Positions 13,922-21,362 of a stretch of DNA of 21,362 nt are shown piece by piece; within the stretch, counting starts at the first letter, position 1, and every line of letters begins with the position of its first letter. The DNA is from Geodermatophilaceae bacterium (GTDB lineage: Bacteria > Actinomycetota > Actinomycetes > Mycobacteriales > Geodermatophilaceae). The notes under the pieces were generated by a model. The model was not told the DNA's origin and searched no databases. It worked only from the letters and a program-made list of their open reading frames with translations. The stretch lies in contig JACCQS010000051.1 of assembly GCA_013814015.1 (NCBI GenBank), forward strand, positions 1 to 21,362. The letters run 5' to 3'. The translations under genes and the position numbers were made by a program.

Positions 13922-16277
13922 GGGAGTTCACGCTAACACGCGGTCGCGCCGCCTCGGCGGTCAGACTCGGGGTGTCGTGCGGCGAACCGGAACTCGACTC
14001 GCCCCCGGGCGGGTTCGCGCCCGAGCCGAGCCAGACCAGCACCGGGATGACTACGCAGGCAGCGATGGCGGGAACTGCGACCCCGGAGTCGTTGATCAAT
14101 GCACCGATGGCAACGGAAATGGTGGCCGCCAACAATCCAGCTCGCCAACGCGGCTGAGCAGCCAGGAACTCTCGCAGCTGGCCGCCGCGGCGGAGCATGA
14201 CCCACAGCGCAATCGAGAAGATCGGGATCAACCAGGTCACTGGGCTGCCCGTGAGCACGTCCAGGTTTGCCTGGGCCTTGCGGGCAACGACGGTCCACGC
14301 CTGGCCATCTACGAGCTGAGCGACGAAACGGCCCAGGTGCGTTCGTTCGTCAGCAGACCGCTGATAGTCCAGGAGCGCGAAGGCTGAAACCGCCACCGCG
14401 GTCACTGCCCCGATCGACAGCACCCGGCGGACCGACAATCGGGTGTCGGTGGCAAATACGGCGAGGAACAGAAACCCGGGCACCAGGGCGAGCACACCGC
14501 CGAAGTCGCGCCCGAGCCCGGCTGCACCCACGATCACCACGGCGAGGGCTCCCACCGCCCCGACGCCGACCAGCACCTGCCGGGTGGCCCCCCGTACGAG
14601 CACCACTGTGGTGAGCAAGATGCACACCGCGAACACGCCGAAACTCAGATTGCCCAGACCGACGAATCGCCCGGCCACGATCGCGTTGTAGCCCAACAGA
14701 CTGTTGAGCTCCATCGGCGAACCCAGTACCACGTCCACACCGACCGTCAGCGCCGTGATCAACATGACCACGACGGCCGGGCCGGCCCTGGGCCGCCCCC
14801 CTGGCAGCAGCCGCCCGATCGGACCTCGACGGCCGCCCAGGACGAGGGCGAACAGCACGAGGACGACGACACATCCGGCCACCGCCAGCCCGAGGGCGAC
14901 TTCGCGATTCGGGGAGCGCCACCACGGAGTGAGGTTGGCCAGATGAGTCGCGGCCGGAAGTGCCGCGAATGCGAGCGCGCCTCTGGACAGACCGCGACCA
15001 AGTCGCGCGCGCTTACTAGCCTTCGCCGGTTTCCAGAAGGCGACCAGCACCAGACTGACGACAAGGGCACCGGCTAGGACGACCAGGCTCCAGAAGAAGG
15101 GCCTGGTCACACCGCCATGGGCAACCGCCGCCCGGTTGAGGTCACGCAGGTTGACCAGCGCCTCGTCGAGACTCTCCCTCGGTCCGGCCCAGCGCATGGC
15201 CGAGCCGACCATGCTGTCGGGATTCTCGAGCCCTAGGGCACGAAGCGCCGTCGGGGCCACATCGATCAACTGCACGTACGGCGCCCGTCCTGTACTCGAG
15301 GAACTGAGATAGCCGGGCGGTAGATCCGGGTGTACCGCAATCAGCGGGTGCAACTGCGCCCTGCTGACGCCCTTCTCCGACAACCCCGCCACCAACAGCA
15401 ATGTTTTCCCGCTAAGGCCAGCGATCGCCGACCGTACGTCGGCAATCACGGTGTCCAGGGCGGCCAGGGCTTGTGACCGGGGACGCCCGAGCATTCCGGC
15501 CAGCCTGCCCGGTCCGGTCTCCGGAAGCTGGCCGGCCGCAGGCTGCTCGTCGGTCAGGCCCACGGAGGGCACACTGCCGATCAGATCCGGCGCGATGATC
15601 ACGCTCAGCGGACAGCGACTCAGGGCATCGGCCCGCTGCTCGGTTCCGGCAGGCAGATCATCGATGACCGAGACCTGTGCCGTCGGGCCGGACACCGCAA
15701 CGGCCGAGGACCGGCCGATCGCGGTCGAGCAGCTGACCGCCTCGCCCAGTGCGCCTGGGTCGGCACCGAATGCGCGGGTGCCTTCGTCTGCGGCGATCCG
15801 GGCGACGGTCTGGCTGACATCAGTCAGGCCGGCCAGGGCCACCTGCTCCTGCTGTCCGCACCCGGCCAGGGTCGCCATCCGCTGGGCCTCCTGCTCCGCG
15901 GTCAGCGGCGGCGAGGTTTCCTGGACGTCCTCGGTCGGCGCGGGATAACGCGCGCGATTTCCTGCCCCCAAGGTGGCCAAGCCGTCCAGGATGCAGGTAC
16001 GCGAACGGGCTGCCCGAACGGTCATGTTGCCGAGCGCACCGGCGCCGGCCAGTTCGGTCAGGTCAGGGGCCACACCCGATGCCACGTCGCCCCAGAGCAA
16101 CCCTGGGATGCCGAGAACGACGACGCGATCGGCCGAAATCTCTGTGCCGCCCACAGCCGCGCTGGATTGCGGAACGGGTCCGAATCCCAGGCCGGCACCG
16201 ATTCCCACCGTCAGTAGCCAGCAGGTCAGGCGAAGGCCTCGGCCACCGCTCATGGCGGGCTGCACAGGCGTGGCCAC
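13905..16277 (-). CDS. Large membrane protein with degenerate alkaline-phosphatase-like outer domain
   Basis: A 790-residue protein of unknown function. An N-terminal hydrophobic segment (about 16-36) ends in a signal-peptidase-like SSAA (38-41). Residues about 50-350 follow the alkaline-phosphatase/sulfatase fold pattern: DRVVVLGIPGLLW (50-62), PDLTELAGAGALG, ILDGLATLGAGNRA and QLIDVAPTALRALGL (336-350). However, the metal-binding positions are lost: LLLVAGLSEKG stands where active enzymes have a D-H-G motif. From about 394 there are roughly nine or ten membrane helices, with notable GYNAIVAGRFVGLGN and LINDSGVAVPA motifs. The GTG start is at 16277, with ATG 16253 as an alternative. It begins 10 nt after the GT4 gene and overlaps pyrG. 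It is probably an envelope-assembly protein. Confidence 0.85.
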   Translation of the reverse strand: MATPVQPAMSGGRGLRLTCWLLTVGIGAGLGFGPVPQSSAAVGGTEISADRVVVLGIPGLLWGDVASGVAPDLTELAGAGALGNMTVRAARSRTCILDGLATLGAGNRARYPAPTEDVQETSPPLTAEQEAQRMATLAGCGQQEQVALAGLTDVSQTVARIAADEGTRAFGADPGALGEAVSCSTAIGRSSAVAVSGPTAQVSVIDDLPAGTEQRADALSRCPLSVIIAPDLIGSVPSVGLTDEQPAAGQLPETGPGRLAGMLGRPRSQALAALDTVIADVRSAIAGLSGKTLLLVAGLSEKGVSRAQLHPLIAVHPDLPPGYLSSSSTGRAPYVQLIDVAPTALRALGLENPDSMVGSAMRWAGPRESLDEALVNLRDLNRAAVAHGGVTRPFFWSLVVLAGALVVSLVLVAFWKPAKASKRARLGRGLSRGALAFAALPAATHLANLTPWWRSPNREVALGLAVAGCVVVLVLFALVLGGRRGPIGRLLPGGRPRAGPAVVVMLITALTVGVDVVLGSPMELNSLLGYNAIVAGRFVGLGNLSFGVFAVCILLTTVVLVRGATRQVLVGVGAVGALAVVIVGAAGLGRDFGGVLALVPGFLFLAVFATDTRLSVRRVLSIGAVTAVAVSAFALLDYQRSADERTHLGRFVAQLVDGQAWTVVARKAQANLDVLTGSPVTWLIPIFSIALWVMLRRGGQLREFLAAQPRWRAGLLAATISVAIGALINDSGVAVPAIAACVVIPVLVWLGSGANPPGGESSSGSPHDTPSLTAEAARPRVSVNSREPTG

Positions 16278-16287
16278 AAGCAGACGA

Positions 16288-17406
16288 TCACGACGAGCCC
16301 AGGAGTTCGATGTACAACGCGCTGAGCTGTCCGACGGTGTCCTCCAGCGTCGGCCAGCCGGCGGCGGCGGTCAGGCCGGCCTCGACGAGGGCGGCCACCC
16401 GGGCCGGATCCTCGAGTAAGCCGGTGACCGCCGCGTCCAGGGCGGCCGGGTCATCGGCCGGGATCAGGATTCCGGCGCCATGACCGGCCAACTCCGGGAT
16501 GCCACCGACCGCAGTGGCCACCAGCGGCCGGCCAGCACGCAGCGCCTCCTGAGCCACCAGCGCGCGAGCCTCCCAGAGCGAGGTCAGTACGACCAGGTCA
16601 CTGGCGGCAAGCAGATTCGCCACGTCACTGCGTCGCCCGAGCAATCGCACCGGTAGGTGCTCGCGCGCGATCCATTCGGCGAGGTCTGCGGAAAGGGGGC
16701 CGTCGCCGGCTATCACCACCAGCAGGCCGTCAGTGCGGCCGCGCCAATGCCGAGCCGCGGAGAGCAATGTGTGGTAGCCCTTCTGCGGATGCAACCGCCC
16801 GACTGCGAGCAGCAGTGGCGCCGTTTCGGTCATCCCGAGGTCGGCGCGAACCTCTGCCCGGCTGCGGGTGGCCTCAGGCAGCGCCGGTGCCGAGACCGGC
16901 GTGGACCGGACGTCTCGCCCACCCAGGAAGCGGGCGTGTTCGGCCAGATCCAGTGAGGCAGCCAGCACAACGTCCGCTCCACGGACGACCAGACGCTCCA
17001 AGGCTTTACTGATCCCTCCCTTGACACCCGCAGGCTCGAGCAGCGCGTTGTGCACAGTCACCACGACCGGGACAGCAGATCGCACCAACACCGACAGCAG
17101 GCCGGCTCGCAGCCCATGGGCGTGGACGAGGTCGGCTCCGCGCAAAGCGCCGCGCAGACTCAGCAACGCTCGGGCATCCGCGACCGGACGTAGGCCTGAG
17201 GCGATCCGCACCGGCTTGAACCCAAAGCCCGCTGCCCGGAATCCGAACAGTTCGTCGGTGGCCGGCGGCCCGCAGACGGTCACGGTGGCGCCAGCAGCCG
17301 TAAGCCCCGGAAGGATCGCCCGGACGTGCGTTCCGACGCCTCCGGTACTGGTTGCCAGGACCTGGACGATTCGTCGACCAGTCAGCCCCTGCTCGCTCGA
17401 GGTCAT
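16288..17406 (-). CDS. Glycosyltransferase family 4 (GT-B fold)
   Basis: A 372-residue retaining glycosyltransferase that probably adds a sugar from a nucleotide donor on the cytoplasmic side. The N-terminal Rossmann half has QVLATSTGGVGTHVRAILPG (15-34) and ADLVHAHGLRAG. The C-terminal half has LLAVGRLHPQKGYHTLL (199-215) and IAGDGPL. The EX7E motif is E279 (SLWEARALVAQEAL) with E287. The ATG at 17406 is chosen: GGAG lies 6 nt upstream, and the longer frame to 17934 runs through the flippase gene. Donor and acceptor are unknown. It lies between a MurJ-like flippase and the large membrane protein, which suggests a lipid-linked acceptor. Confidence 0.9.
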   Translation of the reverse strand: MTSSEQGLTGRRIVQVLATSTGGVGTHVRAILPGLTAAGATVTVCGPPATDELFGFRAAGFGFKPVRIASGLRPVADARALLSLRGALRGADLVHAHGLRAGLLSVLVRSAVPVVVTVHNALLEPAGVKGGISKALERLVVRGADVVLAASLDLAEHARFLGGRDVRSTPVSAPALPEATRSRAEVRADLGMTETAPLLLAVGRLHPQKGYHTLLSAARHWRGRTDGLLVVIAGDGPLSADLAEWIAREHLPVRLLGRRSDVANLLAASDLVVLTSLWEARALVAQEALRAGRPLVATAVGGIPELAGHGAGILIPADDPAALDAAVTGLLEDPARVAALVEAGLTAAAGWPTLEDTVGQLSALYIELLGSS

Positions 17407-17507
17407 GACGTGCTCCACACGTGCGCGCCCTTCGGGCGCTGCCTTCGCTGCGCTCCTCGCTCGTTCCTCGCTGCCATGCTCGCTCGGTGTCACGACGTGC
17501 TCCGCAC
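17391..17507. repeat. Direct repeat and hairpin at the flippase/glycosyltransferase junction
   Basis: 17391-17420 and 17478-17507 match at 26 of 30 positions (period 87). Both contain the gacgtgctcc core. One copy carries the stop of the flippase gene and the other the SD and start of the GT4 gene. Between them lie a perfect 6-bp hairpin, gcgccc-ttc-gggcgc (17425-17439), and ctcgct-rich sequence resembling common dispersed actinobacterial intergenic repeats. It looks like a small duplication or inserted repeat that separated two formerly adjacent genes. Confidence 0.7.
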
Positions 17508-19136
17508 CTCCTCCTGGCCGGCGTCCACGTGGCGAAGACCACGCAGGACCGCACGCATCGGTCCGCGCGCTAGGACCATCATCGTCGCGCCCGCCATCAG
17601 TAGTACGACGATGCCGACCGCCAACACCTGTAGCAGGGCCAGGCCGACGCCGCCACCGTCCCAGGTCGTCGCGAGCCGTCGACCTGCCACCGCGGCGATC
17701 AGCACAGCGACGGCTGCGGCCACGCCGACTCGGGCGAGTCCGTGCAGCGACTCCCGTCCGGCCGAGCGGATGGTCACAACGATCAGCGCAACCCCCGCCA
17801 CGAGCACCCCGATGCTGTGGCCAGCGGCCAGTGCAACGGCACGCGAGGTGTCCGGCAACGTGGCAGCCAGCCCGATGGCCGCGGCAATCGTCACCAACCA
17901 GCCGCCGACCACTGCCAGCGTCGGTTCCTTCCATAAGCCCCGGGCGTACAGAGCACGGGTGAGCAGGGCCACCAGGCCATAGCCGGCCAGGCCTGGAGCG
18001 AACGCGACGATGGTCGCGGCGAGCCTGGCAACGGTGAGATCGGAATCAGGAACACCCGTGCCCTGCACGAAGATCCGGGCAACCGGCTCCGCAACTGCGA
18101 TCATGGCGGCCGAGCCGACCAGGCAGCCGAGCAGAACTGCCGAAGTCGTCGGCGCCAGGGTCGCTCGAAAGGAACTCTCGTCTCCGCGCTCGTAGGCCGC
18201 CGACAGCCGTGGAAACGCCGAGATGGCCAGCGGTACGGCCACGGCACCCCACGGCAGGAGGAAGACCGTCATCGCGAGCAGGTAGAGGACCTGGGTGCCC
18301 TCAGGGGCTCCGTCGTTGGCCAACCTGATCGCGACCACGACCGCGATCTGCTGGGCGGCCAGTGTCGCGATCCCGGCGGCGGCCAGGCGTCTCACCCGTG
18401 GCGCCACCCCGGCCGGAAATCCGAGACTGGGCTTGATCCTCAAGCCGGTACGGCGCAACGGGATCAGCAACACCGCCGCGAGAATCACCACACCGGTGGT
18501 CGTGCCCACACTCAGGATCAGCTCCGAAGACCTGGCGAGATCGTCGACCGAATCCGGGACGCCTGCCGACAACCGATAGATGACGTAGGCACCCGCGACG
18601 AGCAGGCTGGACAGCAGCGGAGCAAGTGCCGGTCCGGCGAATCTCCCGTACGCCTGGAGAATGCCGGTCAGCACGATGCCGACGCCGTAGAGGACCACCT
18701 GCGGGGCGAATACGAGCAGCATCCGGGCACCGAGTTCGACCGCACCGGCACAACTGCTGCCCGACAGCAGCGCCTGGGCCAGCGGCCTGGCCAGGACTGC
18801 GAGCAGGGCGCTGATCGGCACCAGGATCAGGATCGTCCAGGTCAGCAGCGAAGAAGCGGTCCGCCGCGCCCGCTCGTGATCACCTGAGGCGATCGCGCCG
18901 GACAGCATCGGGACGACAAGACTGGCCAGAGCACCCCCGGCCACGATCTCGAAAATGATGTTGGGCACGGTGTTTGCGGCGACATAGGTGTCACCGACAC
19001 AGGTCGTGCCGACGGTACGGGCAAAGACGAGGTTGCGACCGAATCCAGCCAAGCGGGCCAGCAGGGTGAGAACGGCGATGAGTGCCGCCGCGGCGCCGAC
19101 GCCCTTGGCGACCGTGCGCAGCCCGGGGCTGGTCAC
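17490..19136 (-). CDS. MurJ/MviN-family lipid flippase homologue
   Basis: A polytopic membrane protein of 548 residues with about 13-14 hydrophobic helices, the size and pattern of MurJ-type lipid II flippases in the MOP superfamily. The first helices read LIAVLTLLARLAGFGRNLVFA and then VGDTYVAANTVPNIIFEIVAGGAL, which corresponds to the MurJ N-terminal signature (the substrate-cavity Arg and the PN-xF motif). GTG 19136 overlaps the preceding stop by 4 nt (GTGA) and is preferred over ATG 19166. Actinobacteria usually carry their essential MurJ near the chromosome origin, so this may be a paralogue flipping another undecaprenyl-linked glycan. It is co-transcribed with the PNPT-like gene. Confidence 0.88.
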   Translation of the reverse strand: MTSPGLRTVAKGVGAAAALIAVLTLLARLAGFGRNLVFARTVGTTCVGDTYVAANTVPNIIFEIVAGGALASLVVPMLSGAIASGDHERARRTASSLLTWTILILVPISALLAVLARPLAQALLSGSSCAGAVELGARMLLVFAPQVVLYGVGIVLTGILQAYGRFAGPALAPLLSSLLVAGAYVIYRLSAGVPDSVDDLARSSELILSVGTTTGVVILAAVLLIPLRRTGLRIKPSLGFPAGVAPRVRRLAAAGIATLAAQQIAVVVAIRLANDGAPEGTQVLYLLAMTVFLLPWGAVAVPLAISAFPRLSAAYERGDESSFRATLAPTTSAVLLGCLVGSAAMIAVAEPVARIFVQGTGVPDSDLTVARLAATIVAFAPGLAGYGLVALLTRALYARGLWKEPTLAVVGGWLVTIAAAIGLAATLPDTSRAVALAAGHSIGVLVAGVALIVVTIRSAGRESLHGLARVGVAAAVAVLIAAVAGRRLATTWDGGGVGLALLQVLAVGIVVLLMAGATMMVLARGPMRAVLRGLRHVDAGQEEVRSTS

Positions 19137-19993
19137 GGTGTCTGTTCGACGCTGCGCCGGCCCCATCTGTCGAGTTCGCGCAGCCCTGGGGTTGCCTCGA
19201 TCACCTGGGTGAAGCTGATCCTCTCACTCGCGGCGGTCAGGGCGACCAGGACCGCCAAGATGCCCGCCCGCGCCAACGGTCCGGACCCGGCCGCGAGCCG
19301 GTAGCCCACCAGCGCTCCCAGTGCGTTGGCGCCGGCGTCGCCGAGCATCACCTTCTCGCTCAGATCGGCTGGAAGCACGCCCAGAGACGTTCCGACTACT
19401 GCCGCACCCGCCCCGCCGGCGGCGCCACCGAGCAGCGTTGCTGCCACCAGGGCACAGGCTTTGGCCGCCCGTCCGGGCCGCAGGTCCAACAGGTTGACCA
19501 GGTTGGCGCTGCCGGCCATGACGCCGGCAGCGAGGATCCGATCTGCTGGCCCGGTCGAGACCGAACCGGCCGTGGCTATCGATGCGCCGACGAGGCCCAC
19601 GACTTTGACCGCCCCGCTCGACACCCGACCCGAGCGCAGCGCTGCGAGATGACCGCGAAAGCCCTTGTCTCGCACATGGTCAGGACGAGTCCCGGCTAGG
19701 TCGTCGTACAGGCCGATCGCACCGGAGGCCAGACCCAGCAGCAGGGCCGGTCGGCCCAATCGTGATGGCAGCAGGACAGCAGCGGCGAGGCTGGACGTAA
19801 CGGCAGCGACCGGACCGGCAACGAGATTTACCGGCTCCCCGCGGTGGTTGCGGCGCACCATGACTGGACCGGACAGCACAGTCGCTCGGCGGCCCACCTC
19901 GATCAGCACCAGGGCACCAGCCGCCGCAGCGGCGATGCCGACCCCCCCTCGACGTGGGCCTGGCGGTGGATCGTCGCGGCCAGGCGCCCTCAC
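19133..19993 (-). CDS. Short MraY/WecA-like phosphoglycosyltransferase homologue
   Basis: A 286-residue membrane protein with about eight helices. It is related to the polyprenyl-phosphate GlcNAc/MurNAc-phosphate transferases, which attach a phosphosugar to undecaprenyl phosphate. Recognisable positions are RRNHRGEPV (47-55, the usual Arg-Asn-x-x-Gly start), YDDL with D97-D98, N167 and D170 in NLVNLLDL, and D219 in MLGDAGANALG. The DGLDG motif of MraY is replaced by DLRPGRA, and no histidine-rich loop is seen near the end. It is shorter than MraY (about 360). The GTG start at 19993 overlaps the steB stop by 4 nt. It could be a divergent enzyme or a non-catalytic partner. Confidence 0.82.
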   Translation of the reverse strand: MRAPGRDDPPPGPRRGGVGIAAAAAGALVLIEVGRRATVLSGPVMVRRNHRGEPVNLVAGPVAAVTSSLAAAVLLPSRLGRPALLLGLASGAIGLYDDLAGTRPDHVRDKGFRGHLAALRSGRVSSGAVKVVGLVGASIATAGSVSTGPADRILAAGVMAGSANLVNLLDLRPGRAAKACALVAATLLGGAAGGAGAAVVGTSLGVLPADLSEKVMLGDAGANALGALVGYRLAAGSGPLARAGILAVLVALTAASERISFTQVIEATPGLRELDRWGRRSVEQTP

Positions 19994-20931
19994 GGAGCCA
20001 GCGGCGGCAGTGGAACGGTGCCTTCGCCCACGCCGTAGCTTCCGGATTGGCCAGTCCGCTCGGCGGTGAGCGCCAGTAGAGCCGCGACTTGGCCGGAGCC
20101 GACATCGACGTTGTTGACGGTGGACACCGAGGTCGCAGCACTCGGATCACCGCGCAGGGCGGCGACCAGACCACCCTCTACGGCGGAGGCCGCAGTTCCG
20201 GCGACGACGGCTCCGCTACCGGCCGAGTCCAAGGCGACGGCCAAGGCCACCAGGGCCTGGTTGCGCGTCTCGGCATCCTCGCCGGTGAAGCCCTCACCGG
20301 TCAGAATCAACGCGTAGTCCGCGGAGTCGATCTCCCCGCTGTCCGAGGTGACGACGCCCAGCGCAGCCAGCCCGGCCAGCACGCTGGTGGTGGAGGCTTG
20401 TGACGGAGCCGAATCACCCTCGGCGGGTTGCATGAGGACCTGAGCCATCAGGCTGGCCACCAACGCTGGCGTGTCGTCGGTCTGGGGCAGGATTACCCCG
20501 GCGGGCAGGCCGACTCCGGTGACGTACTCCTGCAGTTCAGGCGCGGTCTGCAGGTCGGTGAAATCCGGCTGCAGGCGAAGCGTTCCGGACAACTCGGCAC
20601 CGGCAGCTTGGAGCAGGGTCGTGGTCTGGCCGACGACCTCCGCATTCACTTCGTCGCTGGAGACGACCAGCAGCACCGATGCACCGACGAGTCGATTCGC
20701 CACGATCAGCGGCGCGACGGCATCGTCATACGCGTCGTCCTGGGTCAACTGGTCGGTGAGGCTCTCGGTCTGCGCCTCCAGCGCGTCCTTTTCTTCCGAC
20801 AGCGTGCCGACCTGGGCTTCCAGGCCGTCCAGTACGCGGCCGTTCAGCTGGGTCGTCCCGATCACGATGCCGAGTGCGACTGCGAGAAACACCGCGATCA
20901 GCGAGACCAGGTGATAGCGAAAGTCGATCAC
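19990..20931 (-). CDS. steB: SteB/MctB-family envelope protein (DUF3186)
   Basis: A 313-residue protein with one N-terminal membrane helix (about 8-27, after MIDFRYHLVSL). A coiled coil follows (about 35-65, LEAQVGTLSEEKDALEAQTE), then an extracytoplasmic domain. The start MIDFRYHLVSLIAVFLALALGI-like is diagnostic of the family. The Mycobacterium member (Rv1698, MctB) was described as a copper-related outer channel. The Corynebacterium member (SteB) works with SteA in daughter-cell separation. No Cys or His cluster for copper is visible here, and the steA neighbour favours the separation role. ATG 20931 overlaps the steA stop by 4 nt (ATGA). The C-terminus is Pro-rich. Confidence 0.92.
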   Translation of the reverse strand: MIDFRYHLVSLIAVFLAVALGIVIGTTQLNGRVLDGLEAQVGTLSEEKDALEAQTESLTDQLTQDDAYDDAVAPLIVANRLVGASVLLVVSSDEVNAEVVGQTTTLLQAAGAELSGTLRLQPDFTDLQTAPELQEYVTGVGLPAGVILPQTDDTPALVASLMAQVLMQPAEGDSAPSQASTTSVLAGLAALGVVTSDSGEIDSADYALILTGEGFTGEDAETRNQALVALAVALDSAGSGAVVAGTAASAVEGGLVAALRGDPSAATSVSTVNNVDVGSGQVAALLALTAERTGQSGSYGVGEGTVPLPPLAP

Positions 20932-21362
20932 GAGAAAAGGCCCTTCAGCCAGCCGAGCAGATCGCCCAACCGGTCAGCGAAAAGATCCAGGTAGGTGCGC
21001 CCGGCGGTGGAAACCGCAAGCACGGCACCAATGGCGATGAAGGCTGCGAGGACCAAGAAGATCAACGCAGACGAGGAGATCCGACTCTTGTACAGTCGGC
21101 TAACCCCTTTGGCATCGACCAACTTCGCGCCGACCCGCAACCGGGTGAGGAACGTCGAGGCCATGCCGCCTCGGCCCTTGTCCAGGAATTCCACGAGTGT
21201 GGCGTGCGTGCCGACCGCAACGATGAGGGTGGCCCCCTTGGCGTCGGCCAGCAGCATGGCGATGTCCTCGCTCGTGCCGGTGGCCGGAAAGGTGATGGCC
21301 TCCACGCCGAGGTCCTGTACCCGCGGGAGACCGGGGGCTCGGCCGTCGGCGTAGGCATGCAC
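20928..21362 (-). CDS. steA: SteA, C-terminal part (gene continues beyond the window)
   Basis: The 144 visible residues are the end of a SteA-type protein, a thiamin-pyrophosphokinase-like cytosolic domain followed by a membrane anchor. Visible features are the nucleotide-fold end (GVEAITFPATGTSEDIAML, LIVAVGTHATLVEFLDKGRGGMASTFLTRL), VGAKLVDAKGVSRLY, one membrane helix (about SSALIFLVLAAFIAIGAVLAV) and a short tail. The start lies to the right of the window. It overlaps steB by 4 nt. In Corynebacterium, SteA and SteB form a septal complex that controls cell separation. This is the most upstream visible gene of the envelope operon. Confidence 0.92.
   Translation of the reverse strand: MHAYADGRAPGLPRVQDLGVEAITFPATGTSEDIAMLLADAKGATLIVAVGTHATLVEFLDKGRGGMASTFLTRLRVGAKLVDAKGVSRLYKSRISSSALIFLVLAAFIAIGAVLAVSTAGRTYLDLFADRLGDLLGWLKGLFS

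Noticed and set aside
17407..17934. 176-residue N-terminal extension of the GT4 glycosyltransferase
   Set aside because: It lies within the flippase coding sequence in another frame, is Arg/Gly-rich with no domain, and a good SD-ATG exists at 17406.
19990..20931. Copper transporter as the main role of the MctB-family gene
   Set aside because: No Cys/His metal cluster is seen and no copper genes lie nearby. The coupled steA points to the SteB cell-separation role, although a transport role cannot be excluded.

Overview
This window is chromosomal DNA from a high-GC actinobacterium. Supporting signs are the GC-rich codon usage, frequent GTG starts, runs of 4-nt GTGA/ATGA stop-start overlaps, and leaderless-looking promoters with TANNNT -10 boxes. 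Gene order follows a block that I recall from Mycobacterium (Rv1697 to Rv1713: steA, mctB, pyrG, Nudix, xerD ... parA, scpA, scpB, rluB, cmk, der). I cannot name the genus. I see no phage, insertion sequence or CRISPR array.

Layout. Nearly everything is transcribed leftward (minus strand), so the window reads from right to left. At the right end is an envelope/cell-separation operon: steA (cut by the window edge), steB/mctB, a short MraY/WecA-like phosphoglycosyltransferase homologue, a MurJ-like flippase, a GT4 glycosyltransferase, and a 790-residue membrane protein with a degenerate alkaline-phosphatase-like outer domain. pyrG and an ADP-ribose-type Nudix hydrolase follow in tight coupling. 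A short graveyard (about 11220-11594) holds a receiver-domain fragment and a frameshifted sugar-epimerase fragment. Then come a YfcE-type metallophosphoesterase, alanine dehydrogenase (ald) and xerD.

Middle. An accessory rightward pair, a short-chain dehydrogenase plus a TetR regulator (7026-8530), starts from a promoter overlapped by an 18-bp palindromic operator. Leftward again is an orphan ParA ATPase. Next is a small rightward XRE regulator, divergent from a methionine aminopeptidase gene (map), with a 12-bp perfect palindrome between them.

Left end. scpA, scpB, rluB, cmk and der form a chromosome-condensation, ribosome and nucleotide operon, followed by tRNA-Pro(GGG). Two kinds of related hairpin repeat interrupt this end. 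One is a 15-bp-stem hairpin between cmk and der that would bury the der ribosome-binding site. The other is a triplet of short palindromes after map. Each supplies the stop codon of the gene before it.

How the genes fit together. The right-hand operon has the parts expected of a lipid-linked glycan pathway (phosphosugar transfer to a lipid, glycosyl addition, flipping, outer-face membrane protein) joined to the SteA/SteB cell-separation complex. This is the strongest candidate for an undescribed system here. The left-hand operon couples chromosome segregation (ParA, ScpAB, XerD) to ribosome assembly and nucleotide supply.
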